Below are positions 1-10,918 of a stretch of DNA of 64,000 bases, in pieces. The notes beneath the pieces are model-generated. The model made no database searches. It was not told the DNA's origin and saw only the letters and a program-made list of their open reading frames with translations. The first letter of the stretch is position 1. Each line of letters opens with the position of its first letter. Origin of the DNA: Deuterostichococcus epilithicus (lineage: Eukaryota > Chlorophyta > Trebouxiophyceae > Prasiolales > Stichococcaceae); assembly GCA_033439295.1 (NCBI GenBank), contig JAVTLE010000023.1, positions 682,001 through 746,000 of the forward strand, read 5' to 3'. A program made the position numbers and the translations under genes.

Positions 1-1
1 G

Positions 2-1432
2 GCGCTGACACCGCCAAGTGGCGACGGCAGGACGGCGGCGGCGCGGCGGAGCGAGACGCGGATCCACAGGTGCATGCCGCAGTCAGTGCTTCGCACTGTA
101 TAGAGCTGGGCGGGCCGCCAACACTAGGACGACGCTATCTCCCTTGCCCGATACCGCCCTGCATTGCCAGACAACAGTTGCAACGAGACAAAAGGCCAGG
201 CTGCCCTTGCTTTTGATGGAGCCACCGGCTGTCCAACCGATTCCGTGTTGCCGTACCGCCTGGGTCGCTCATCCTCAGATCCTTTGCATGGCCCTCGCTG
301 CAGGGGAGGCGGCCGGCGATTGGCGCGGCGGCCGCGACGCGGGACACCGATGCCGTGGCGCCGGCCGTAGGCGGCCAATGCGGCTGGTTGCTGCCGCACA
401 TCGGCGTGCGCATCATCGACAAGACCCCGGCACAGGTCTGTCATTCGATCTGCCGCCCTCTGCGCATTGCGGCTGCGCATGCGCCTGCGTGCATTCGATG
501 GCGCTGAGCCGCATTGCCGCCTCAGTGCTCAGCACGCAGGGAGGTGGCTGTGTGTAGCGGCAACCTGTGCGCTGATTTGTGGAGCTGAGTGGCTGGGGAA
601 GCATCTGCATGCGCATGCGCTTCATCCTGCGCCTTGGGCATCCCTTTTGCCGGATCAGAGCCGCAAAGTCGGCAGAGCCAGGCAGGGCTCGCGCGATCGG
701 GCGCCTCCCGCCTGCCATTGCGCACTCTGTCAGCTGGCGCGACATCAGATTGTCAACCCTGGACTCATTGATTTCCCACTTGATCACCCAATTCTCGTGC
801 CGCTGCAGGGCCGCCTGTACCTGGAGAAGGCGGCAATCGTGGACCTGGCGCATCCCACGGTGTGCGATGTAGTTGTTGACGATCCCTGGCAGCATGTCAA
901 TGGCGTGGCGCAGCGGCAGCTCGAGTCCATCGTGCCAAAGGCCAATGGCGCCAGGGTGAGATATTGAGAGCCCCGCAAAGAAGCGATTGGTCGGCAGGGG
1001 TGGAGAGCTTCCGAGGCTGCTGCGACGGCGCTGTGCCAAGTACCGTCGCAGCGGCCTCAGAGGCTCTATGCAGGAATGCTAGAGCCGCCCCGTGCAAGTG
1101 GCAATGTGCACCATGAACTTCATGTCGGGCGCAAACCGTACAGTGGCACTGAGCACATCAGCCCGGCTCCAGAGTTGGAATTGGATTTCCACGCATCAGA
1201 TACCACGACATTGGCCTCATCTGCCGCAGTCCTCAGGATGGCAGGGGATCGTCACTTGGCAGAGCATGGCTCGATGTCGCGCCGGTCCGCATGCGTGTGA
1301 GCGTAGCTGCAGCGGCTGTACCCTGATCACTGTTGCCTGCAGGTGATCTTCTTGGCAGGGGAGCATGGTAGGCAGCGCGCCAAGCTGCTGCACCGCAATG
1401 TCAAGGCCGGCGCGGCGGCAATGCAGCTATGA
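2..1432 (+). CDS. MOS2/GPKOW-like KOW protein, 3' exons (copy 1, 5' end outside window)
   Basis: C-terminal part of a spliceosome-associated G-patch/KOW protein (MOS2 of plants, GPKOW of animals, Spp2 relatives), which acts in the nucleus on pre-mRNA splicing. Exons seen: 2-69, 304-435, 809-955 and 1343-1432. Exon 304-435 ends with GWLLPHIGVRIIDK, the lead into the last KOW domain. Exon 809-955 has GRLYLEKAAIVDL and QRQLESIVPK, which fit the family's C-terminal KOW core. The last exon, VIFLAGEHGRQRAKLL, continues the KOW strand but stops at 1430-1432. An 11-base deletion relative to copy 2 changes the frame there and removes about 13 C-terminal residues. Exon 2-69 ends in phase 2 and the next exon starts in phase 0, so a small exon is missed or the gene is damaged. 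The G-patch and first KOW should lie left of the window. Convergent with the GON gene that ends at 1866. Confidence 0.72.
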
Positions 1433-1865
1433 GGTCGTCAAGGTTGCCTTTGACGACATTGCCATAAATGTGGGGAATGCGCACAAGGAGGAGTACTCGT
1501 CAGTGGATCTCTCGTGTGTCCAACACCTCCTTAACAACTATAGATATCGAATCTAGGTATGCAAGCGCTGCTTCGGGTCTATGGCCGGGCAAAAGTTCGG
1601 CAGCGCCGCTCGGAACCATATTTCTACCTGCACAACTCACACACAGCAGCTCCTTGCCGCATGATTGAGCTGCGGTACTTGAACTCGAAAAGTGAAAGTA
1701 TGCTGAGGACGGAAAGGGCATCCGCACAATATGCGGTAACATATGTTCTGGGATGGAAAGAGAATTTTTTGATTCCAACTGCAGCTTCTTGCAGCAGCCG
1801 CATGGCCAGTGCTCACACGCTTTCTCACACACTTGAATCTTCTCAACTGAACGAATCAGGTCAGC

Positions 1866-4800
1866 TCAATTACAAGTCGGTCTCAACAGAATTGTAAAGG
1901 TCAGCACTACCACTCCCCACACCAGAAGCACACGTTTGCAGCTTCTTGTAAGACAAGCCACTTGCGGGGTATTGGCAGGTGCCATTGTTGGTTGGTCCGC
2001 CACAGTCTCAACGGCTGGAAGAGGCAGGGCCAATTGTACTGAGGATGCTGCCAGCGGCAAAGCTATCGGCGGAGGCATGTTGTCGCCCATTGAACGGCTG
2101 GTGCAAAAGTGCACCAAAAGGGTCAGAACTGCTTGAGCGGCCAAATACACTATTGCAGATTGGCCATCGGTCCATCCACAATCGAGTCGTTGAAGAACAT
2201 GTGCACAAAAATGCAAGCAGTAGGAAATCTACATACCTAGCATCTGCGTTGCGGGCTACCAGCACCAGCTGCAGTCCGGGATTGGTACCGTTCTCATTGG
2301 CATTCGCAAGACCAATACCGCCGCAGAAGGGGCCGACTCCACCGGCACGCAGCGTCACCACCTGTGCGCCCACATGGAAAACGCGGCATGAAAGCCAACA
2401 GTGCTGGGGTGCAGCTCGCTTCGTGCATCAGGCCCACACCAAAAAACGGTGTTTCTCCCCAACCATAAAAGATCGCGCACGAGTAGACAAAATGCACCCG
2501 AATAACCTATGCAATCGGATGCCATGAGCTTGCCTGATTGTCGTTGGAGAAGGTAGCGCCGGTGCCGAATGCACCTATGCCCTGAGGGATAGGCGGACTG
2601 CCAAATGCACCTGTGACATGTAAATATAGCCCACGAATGGAATGACATGACGGCAATCGCCGATTGGTTTTGAGGAAAACAACAAGCAAGGAGTTCTCCC
2701 TTTGCTTCCAAGATTGCGGCATTGAACGACAAGAGTTGTGCATCAGCACCTGGATGCACGGCAAACTGCGTGCTCCGTAGATCGATCTGTCCGAGCCCTG
2801 GCTTACCGCCGCTACCAGCGCAGCTGCCGACCACCGCATATGGCAAAACGGCCTGTTGCGCAAATGCCGTCCCACCGCCATTACTACGTGCAAATGCTCG
2901 ATCCCCACAGTCCACCACCAAGTTGTCTGGGTTCAATCGAATCTGCAGCCGATTGTAATGTCACACTCGAGCTTGTGACACATGCACGATGATCTGCCAG
3001 CAAGCAGCAACACCGGTAGCACTGGGACTTTTAGCTCAGCACATTTCGTGCCTCAATCAATGCTTTCGCCAGCTGCCCTTGACTCATAGCATATTCGCAG
3101 GGACATTGAGCGGGCTGAATATGGCACCTTTGTGAAGTGGGTGTCTGTCGGTCGAACGTTATTCTTAGTTCCATCGCCCCACGAAAACACGTTCGACAAT
3201 CTTGTGGTTGATGTCGAAAACTCCCTTTCAACACGCCGCAAAGTGAGGTACTCTCGCGGCGTTCGTGTTGTCATGTTGGCGCAATATATGGACACTTGTT
3301 GTGCTGCTGGTCCAATAGAGAGTGTGCGCTGTCCGTCTTTTCCATCGTTGGCGCCGTTTTGGGCTTGAACACCGCTGCAAGTCGCCGGAGGTGGCTTCGG
3401 ACCGGAGGCGGGAATCGTGGGCAGCAGTAGTACCTTCAATAGATAAGTTCTCTCTCCGGGCACGGAATCAAAGTAGTTTGGGTAAAGTTGCCCACACGTT
3501 CCGCTGGCTTGTAGCGCAACTACCTGGTGTCACACAACTATACATGGGTGTTGGAAGCACGCTGTAGAGGTGGTGGCTACATGCAAGTCAGATGCTCAAG
3601 CCTTCTTCAAGTCAGGGAGTATGAGCTTGCCTGGTTGTTGCTGGAGTAAAGTGCTCCAAAGCCGAATCTGCAGCAAAAGTGAAATGGTAAGTGATTGAGT
3701 TCGTTGAGCACTGCTGAGTGATGAGAACAGCACAACGAGCAGCGCAGCAAGACGCAGCAGGGTTGCAAAACCGTGCGTACGGCAAGTAGGCGTAATCATG
3801 ATCGATGCCATCGACTGTGTCCGGGTACGCAGCGGGATCGACAGCAAAAGGGGTGCCTGCATGATCAGGCATCAAGCCGTTTGTACACTGGAATGGATTC
3901 GCCAAGTACGCGTTGATCACGACTACATCGGACGCACCTCGCAAATCAATGTTCCCAGATCCAGTAGTTTGTTTATGTTGTTGGCAGGCACCAACCGAAC
4001 CAAATGGGAAGAACCGACTTGGACGGAGTCCTTGTGTCCCATTAATGCTTGTCGAGAAGGTGTTGTCAGTGCAATTCACCGTGAGATCCGTCATGTTGAT
4101 TCGAACCTGGCATGAATCCGCAAAGAAAGGTGGGCCAGGCAGTACAAGGATTAAATGCTGCCATGCGGAAATTGCTCGGGTCATCATGTCCAAGCTGTCT
4201 AGCAAGTCAAGAGGGGTGCACCTTTGTATAGTAGGTCGCAACGGGCTTGATGGTGGCAAGAGCGTCGGGGTCACCATTGCCAAGAGTGCCAAGAGTGTCG
4301 AAGTCAGCGTTGCCGTTGGTGCTGCAAGCGGCGGGCACACCATTGACACCGCAAAATCGTCAACCACCCTTCTTCGATGGACAGGGCAAGAGACTAGAGA
4401 CTGAGAACAACAAATTTCCGGGAAACACGCACCCCCACGACGCAAAATTATAGAGGCGTGGCTCTGATAACCCGCTCTCGACATGGTGCAGCGTCAGGTA
4501 CTCTCGTGGCGTGGCTGAGCGCATGCCAGCGCAATATATGGAGACACGTTGTTGCAATGGCCCACACGCCAACAGGTACTCCTTGTCCTCGGTGCTGCCC
4601 CTGGCTTTTGCCGACGCACACGAGGACACGGGCTCATCTGCACAGGATCAGGCGAACCTACGCTTTATCAGCCGCTATGCTGACCACGACATCAGAGGAC
4701 AGCGAGAAAAGAATGCAGAGTACGTTCAATGGCATTCATTGTGTTTGCTTGGTGCCTATTGCAGCGTTTCCCCACTTCGTTTCACGATGATGATAGCATT

Positions 4801-5281
4801 GCAGCAGCACTGTATAAATTACATGGAGGTGGTGGGCGACAGCCACCTGTGCTGTTCATCTGCACTAGCTTGCGGCTGGTGATGTTCCATAGTGATGTGT
4901 GCCCAGCAGCCTTTGTCAGACCTGATCCATATGTAAGCACAGCGCACCTTAGACCCGGTGCTTAAACAGCAGCGCAGCGCATGCCAGGGGCGACAACTCT
5001 GAGTGGCTGTAAGTGCGTGCTGCAATACGGTGTAAGCGCTGGCCAGCACCATGACCGGCAGCACCGGCAGCACCATTCAAGAATCAGGAACATGAATTCA
5101 CAGAGACAGCACCTTGGTCGACTGGGCGGGACATTCGTTCATGGGATAGATCAGCAACCGATGATGCGCTGGCGAACACCGCCGCGGCCACCGCTAGAAA
5201 ACCCAGAGCAGAGATCCTCCATCGGCGCATTAAAAATCCCGACCGCTGAGGCGCCTGCGGATGCAAGAAGGGGTGCAACAT
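1866..5281 (-). CDS. Secreted protein with two GON domains and hydrophobic C-terminus (copy 1)
   Basis: Eleven exons, read on the minus strand: 5281-5113, 4637-4433, 4321-4222, 4106-3938, 3856-3781, 3667-3631, 3523-3128, 2942-2750, 2610-2534, 2361-2237, 2097-1866. They join in frame to 592 codons. The N-terminus has a signal-peptide-like stretch, LGFLAVAAAVFASASS. GON domain 1 (about residues 62-285) shows VSIYCAGM, TPREYLTL, TYYTK, VRINMTDLTVNCTD, GNIDLRGTPFAVDP and a closing VVALQASG. GON domain 2 (about 310-510) repeats the order with VSIYCANM, TPREYLTL, LVVDCGD, GQIDLRSTQFAV and VVTLRAGG. The tail after a Pro/Ala-rich linker is hydrophobic (VLLVWGVVVLTFTILL), suggesting a GPI signal or membrane anchor. 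GON domains are best known at the C-terminus of ADAMTS9/20 proteases; no protease domain is present here. Introns after exons 6 and 9 use GC donors. Start at 5281 because that Met is shared with copy 2; an in-frame ATG at 5302 is possible. Confidence 0.82.
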
Positions 5282-5940
5282 CAGTTTTGTGGTGTTTTTC
5301 ACTCAGCCATCGAGATGGGGAAATTGCGGAGGTATACACGGCAGCAATGATGTTGCCGCCGCACACATGATGTGCACGCATGCGCACAAGGATAGAGCGG
5401 GTTGCTATCCTTGGCAGGCGATTGCTGATCAGCATTCCGCATTTTACATGAAACCATTTGACGTTTAGCAAAGCACAGAAAGGTTAAATGGCTTGGTGTG
5501 ATATTAATTGGCTTGGTGTGATGCTGATGTGGACTGGGTCATGGGTGCAAGTATGGCTGCGCACGCAGCCTCTGATTGCATTCGTAGTACTTGGTCCGCC
5601 GCTCCGAGCAGAGAGCAAAATCTGAGAGTTGTACGCTCCCACCGCCGCACCCGCCCGTACAGACAAGGCGACGAGGCCCGTGGCCCGTGCTGGCGGCAGC
5701 TGATGGGATTCAGACCTCGGCTGCTTGCCGCTGCTGCAGGCAATGCAAACCGCTCCGACGCCTGAATCAGCCGGTAAGACGCATCTCGTGTTTTCTGCTG
5801 GACTCACTCACCTGGGTGTTGTGTACGGAAGGCTGCTCAGCCGGGCACGTGAAAGGCTATTCCACACTGATTCCAGCCTCACTGTCTGCTCGCTGACACC
5901 GCTGCATCCTGGATCTTCAAAAGAGTTGAGATTTGCAAAT

Positions 5941-7436
5941 TTGACGCCTTCTGCAGTTCTGCACCCACGGGAAGCGGCAGGATTCCCAATGGCAGACTTG
6001 TCAGACAAGCACGTGGGTTTCCCACCCCTCGCGAGGTCATGCCCGCTAATTTCGGGCAGAGTCGCACTGGGAATAGCACTCAACGGTCAAACACAGCCCA
6101 CGGACCCAGGTCACGCTGCTGCGGGGCCGTTCGCTTCTGTCCCCCTTCTGATGATCTGCCTGCCACTGTCAAAAAGCAGCCCAGCACCATTTTGAGTGGG
6201 GTCTACCGGGGGTCCCCCCCTCACAACAGACGGGCTGAGCATCTTGGAATGACAGTGGTTGACCTAGCTCTGCGGCCAGCAGTCGGCGTCGAGACATCAG
6301 ACTTTGGGACGACGGTGCCGATGCGGCCATCAAATGCCGCTGGTGCTGAGGCCTGCGCATTGGTCGTCCGGGACGAACTGGAGGTTTGTCATTTGCCGGC
6401 AGCCCCTGCGTGTCAGAGACTGACAGGAAGGCAGTCTGGTCAAACCGGGCAGGGGCCACCTGGCGTGGTCGCTGGCTTGTCTCCTTGGCGCCGTGCAATT
6501 GCAACTCACTCCAGGGGGCGGCGGATATGCGGCGGCAGAATCATTGGACAGTGGTGTGGAGGGAATCTCCTGTTTTAGCGTTGCAGTTGGCCTTCGGGTG
6601 CGGGTCTTCCTGCGCTTTGTCCGCTGGGCGGTGTCGGATGCAATGTCCAATGCCCTCGTGGCATCCCGCTTGGGGCCGGCGCTAGCGCCGCCCACGTCTG
6701 AAACCGATGCCGCCGTCTCTGCAGCTCTGCTGCTGGGTGTACGGCGCCGTGTGCCCCGCCGTACACGGCCACTTCGTGGCCCTGGCTGTTGTCCCTCATC
6801 TCCTGCGCAGGCTGGATGGTGCCATCAGCCCTGTCACTGATCTGAAGTGGCTCAAGTTTCAGACGCTTGAGGCTTTCATGCAGTGGGGCGGAAGCTTCGC
6901 CAGGACCACTTTCCTCCACCTCCTCCTCGCCGCCGAAGGCTGCGCTATCCAGGTACCTGGCAGGTTGCGAGCGCTTGCATCTAGGGCGCCCCTGCAAAGA
7001 GGCGCCAGCGCCTATGTGAGTGAGGCCTTGAACGCCAGCATTCGTTCCTTCGGCACTCTGCTGGGTAACAGGTCGCCACGGCATGGCACCACGGATGTCG
7101 GTCTTTACACCGCACTGAGCCACAGCTGCCGTGCATACCAAAGCATCTGCCCTGCTGGTCAGGCGCGTTGAGCGTCCACTGCTGCTGTGCATGACGACTG
7201 CAGGCGGTGCAAGCTCATCAGGGGGCAGGCCTGCGGCGGCTAGGTGGGCGCGAAGGGCTGGCGGCCGCGTCCTTGGGCACCAGCCCCGGCGCTGCCGGCC
7301 GCCCTGGTAGCTGGAGCAACTCCAGCGCCTATGCTGGAGGCGCCGCCGCCCCGCTGCGACCCAACATCAGCGGCAGGAATGTCTGGTCCGGCCTCCTCTG
7401 CTGGTAGCGCAAGGTGTGGCCGCCGACTTTCGAGAT
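5941..7436. other. Spacer between duplication copies, no gene recognised
   Basis: No open stretch here gives a recognisable domain on either strand. The longest, on the minus strand at 6575-7192, is open for about 200 codons but shows only mixed charged and Gly/Ala sequence. It lies downstream of the decayed retroelement at 7437-9002 and may be part of that element or of other insertions. A run of Cs occurs near 6212-6220. Confidence 0.5.
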
Positions 7437-9002
7437 TTAGCGAAATTTGGCAGATGCTTTGACACGGAGGTCAGCCAGCAGGGGCGTGGTGGCAGCTGGC
7501 GCATTTTGGGCGTTCTCCTGCCTTATCAAACGTACGCTGCCAACAATAAACGGGTGGATGTAGACTCTGCCCCACTTCACTCGGAGTAGCTCGGCCGGCG
7601 CTGTGTGCTGCTCAAGCGCCTGCGGCACCAGAGCGTGCAGACCCAGTTCACCTCCACTTCACCTCCACGAGGTGGAGCGTGACACGCTGGGAGACAGTTG
7701 GATGGGCATCCTAGGAGTGAAACTCTGGCCGCCACTTGTGCGCCATCATTGTATATCCAAGGGCGTCCATGCGAACGAAGTCAGCCGGCAGCGTCACAAC
7801 GATGTCAGGGACGCTGTGAAGAGCCGTGTGCTCCAGGAGGGAGGAAGGCAGCTTCCTCCGCCAGGCTCCGCGCCACGTGGCTGCAGCCTGAAAGCGAGTC
7901 TCATCGTCAATCCACATCTGGAAGCTCCCTAGGCAGCCGTGTTTCATGCCACGCCACAGCGCCCCCACAGCGTGGTGCCTGGCCTTAACAATTTGCATGA
8001 CGCCTGTGTTGGCACACTCAGCACTCAGGGCGTGGTGTTCGGTGGTTGTAGCCTGCTAGCAATGCGCGCACCAGCAAGTCCAGCTTCGCACCTCCCTGGC
8101 GAGCCCGCCTAGCGTCTCTGCATCGTATGTGCAGGCGGTGGGCGTGGACCCAGGAGAGCGTGCCTCATCTCCATCGGCAACAATGCGCGGTGCCACCAGA
8201 AGGCGTTGCTGGCGGGCATATCGACCCCGACGTGCACCTCGAGCAGGTAATGGATCTGCTTCAGAACAGATCGTTTCAAAATTTGCAGCACCTCCAAAGC
8301 GTGGGCTGCAACTCCCAGCGCTTTGGAGGTTCTGCAAATTCTGAAACGCGAGCACATGTGCATTGAGGTTGGCTGCCCTAATTTCGCGGGGGTGGTGCAG
8401 ACCTCTACCGGGATGCGGCTCTGGCTCGTATGTGACCCAGTCCTGTCCCCTCCCGGCAGGGCCTGCAAGGCTAAGGACATGCGCCGTGTGCCCACCGTGT
8501 GCCCAGGACGCCAGCTCGTGAGCTTTTGGTGCTGCCGCGCACATCGACATGTGCGCGGACCTTCAGCAGCATGAGAGGCCTGCCCCACAATGCGATCACC
8601 TGTGCCGACTGTCTCACATTGTCCCTGTGCTTGTTTGTTCTCAGTTCCTCGGGCCTGTGCACTGCAATCAAGATCAGGTCGATGGTAGTTTGGCTGTAAG
8701 TCATGTTGACATCTTCCTGCCTGTGTATGGACCGGAGTCTGACCAGCGCCTCGAAAACGCCTTTGACTCCTTGCAGGGCCGTGTTCTGCTGGCCATCATG
8801 CCGCTCTAGCCTCATGTCGACCGATATATGTTTTCAACAGAGAGAGCTGCACACCTGGTGAGGGAGGTGTGCAGCTTGCTGCCATCTGTGTATGCAACCT
8901 CAGCGGGTGCATGCACCACGAAGGTACTCATGTCCACAGTCGTCTCAGCTGCTGACCTGTGGGTGGTCGCTGTAGGGGGCTCCTTGGGGGCGCTCTGGCA
9001 AG
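7437..9002 (-). mobile_element. Decayed LINE-type retroelement (RNase H and 3' end domains)
   Basis: Minus-strand reading frames, broken by shifts and stops, give pieces in the order of a non-LTR retrotransposon ORF2 tail. First is an RNase H start, AYTDGSKL (near 8890-8870). Next is TIDLILIAVHRPEELRTNKH (about 8700-8640) and KVRAHVDVRG (about 8560), which resemble the RNase H IYTDSQ..IDLI and KVKAHVGIRGN motifs. A segment with FWWHRALLPMEMRHALLG follows, then a tail at 7998-7711 beginning IVKARHHAVG and GRVYIHPFIVGSVRLIRQ (7628-7437). No intact reverse transcriptase is seen. The right end abuts the 5' end of the duplicated MOS2-like exons at about 9003, so it marks, or created, the duplication breakpoint. 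Confidence 0.7.
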
Positions 9003-10688
9003 GCCACAATGCGGCTGCAGCCCTCTGGCCAGGCGGTCAGCGTGCGCTGCGCTGAGCTGGGCGAGAAGCACGAGGCGGACGCTGCAAAGCGGGACAGGGC
9101 GGCGGCAGCGGAGGAGAAGCGGCAGCGGAGGAAGGAGAAACGCGGCGGCGGTGGCGGCGGGACAGCTCCGGCCGGGATGCTTACGGCCGGGACGGCTCCG
9201 GTCGGGGCTCTGGCGCCGACACTGCCAAGCGGCGACGGCAGGACGGCGGCGGCGCGGCAGAGTGGGACTCGGATCCACAGGTGCCTGCGGCAGTGTCTGC
9301 TCGCAGTCGGTGCTTCGTACTGTAACAAGCTTGGCGGGCCACCAACACTAAGAGGCGCTCCTGTGGCTGGTGTGGCCTGCAGTGCCAGAGACCAGTTGCA
9401 ATGACGCTACAGGCCAGGCTGCCTTTCTCCCCATGGAGGCACCGGCCGTCCAACCGATTGCGTGTTGCCATACCACCTGGGTCGCTAAGCCTCAGATCCT
9501 TTGCATGGCCCTCGCTGCAGGGGCGGCGATCGCCGCGGCGGCCGCGACGCGGGACACCGACGCCGCGACGCCAGCCGCAGGTGGCCAGCGCGGCTGGCTG
9601 CTGCCGCACATCCGCGTGCGCGTCGTTGACAAGTCCGTGGCGCAGGTCTGTCATTAGGTCTGCCGCCCTCTGCGTATTGCGGCTGCGCATGCGCCCGCGT
9701 GCATTCGATGGCGCTGAGCTGCATTGCCGCCTCAGTGCTCAATGCGCAGGGAGGTGGCTACAGTGTAGCGTCTCCTTGTGCGCTGCTGTGTGGAGCTGCG
9801 GGGCTTAGGAAGCATCTGCATGCGCTTGCGCTTCATCCTGCGCCCTGTGCATCCCTTGTGCCGGATCGGAGCCGCAAAGTTGGCAGAGCCAGGAAGGGCT
9901 CCCGTGCCAAATCCGGCGTCTCCCGCCTGTTGCGCACCTGTCAGCTGGCGTGGCATTCGACCGCCCACCCTGAACTATTTGATTCTCCCTTGATCACCCA
10001 TTTTGCGTGCCGCTGCAGGGCGGCCTGTACCTGAAGAAGGCAACAATCCTGGACGTGGCGGAGCCCAAGGTGTGCTATGTTGTTGTCGACAATCCCCGGC
10101 AGCGTGTCAACCGCGTGGCGCAGCGGCAGCTCAGGTCCATTGTGCCGAAGGCCAATGGCGCCAGGGTGAGATTTTGAGACACCCCACGCAACGAAGCAAC
10201 TTGGGCAGGTGTGGAGAGCTGCCAGGGCTGCTGCGGCGGCGTTGTGTCAGGCGCCGTCGTAGCGGCCTCGAAAGCCCACTTTACGGGAGTGCTAGAGACT
10301 CCCCGCGCAAGCGGCAATCTGCACCATGAGCTACACGTTCTGCGCAGATCATACTGTTTCGGCAAAAGCATTGAGCACGTTAGCTCGGCAACAGAGTTGA
10401 AGTTCGACTCATCGGATACCACAATAGCTGGCCTCATGTAGCCCTCAGAATGGCAGGGGATCGTCACTTGGCAGAGCATGGCTCAAGATGTTGCACCAGT
10501 TTGTATGTTGTGAGCGTGGCTGACAGTGGCGCCACTCTGATCGCTGCTGCTTGCAGGTGATCTTCCTGGCTGGCAACCCAGGCCAGCGCGCCATGTTGCT
10601 GCACCGCAATGTCAAGGCCAGCGCGGCGGCAGTGCAGCTGTTGGCTGACTGCGAGGTTGTCAAGGTCGCCTTGGACGACATTGCATAA
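9003..10688 (+). pseudogene. MOS2/GPKOW-like gene, 5'-truncated copy 2
   Basis: Exons seen: 9003-9280, 9521-9645, 10019-10165 and 10557-10688. The first begins inside the first KOW domain (RLQPSGQAVSVRCAELGEK) and continues into a charged linker (RDRAAAAEEKRQRRKEKRGG). The second ends GWLLPHIRVRVVDK. The third has GGLYLKKATILDVAEPKVC and QRQLRSIVPK. The last has VIFLAGNPGQRAMLLHR and ends ALDDIA with a stop at 10686-10688. The last three exons join in phase and keep a full KOW C-terminus, unlike copy 1. The first junction does not: exon 1 ends in phase 2 and exon 2 needs phase 1. The G-patch and promoter are gone and LINE debris sits directly upstream, so a truncated copy is most likely. A hidden small exon is the alternative explanation for the phase gap. 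Confidence 0.62.
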
Positions 10689-10918
10689 CTTGTGGGAGAT
10701 GCGCACGAAATGGAACAGGCACAACGGAACAGGTGGATCTACCGTGTGTCAACTATCGCTTCGACGAATCGAATAGGTATGCAAGTAGTGGTGCTAAGGG
10801 TTTATGGTCTGGCAGAAGATTGGCAGCACCGCTCGGAACCAGTATGTATGAGGCTACATCTCGATGCTGCTGCAGAGCAAGGACCTGGTATCTTCTCAGC
10901 TAGATGAACCAAGGCAGC

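Larger units (their letters stand above)
1..5940. repeat. Segmental duplication, copy 1
   Basis: This block matches 9211-15470 in order and orientation. Each copy has MOS2/GPKOW-like 3' exons on the + strand followed by an 11-exon double-GON gene on the - strand. Similarity covers exons and much of the introns and continues past the GON start codon to about 5930, pairing with about 15465. The left edge lies outside the window. Differences include small indels, an 11-base deletion near 1428 in copy 1 and a MITE-like insertion in copy 2. Boundaries are approximate, read by eye. Confidence 0.85.

Noticed and set aside
6575-7192. Minus-strand open frame of 205 codons in the duplication spacer
   Set aside because: No domain, no credible splice sites and a neighbouring retroelement relic. 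Likely a chance frame in GC-rich sequence.
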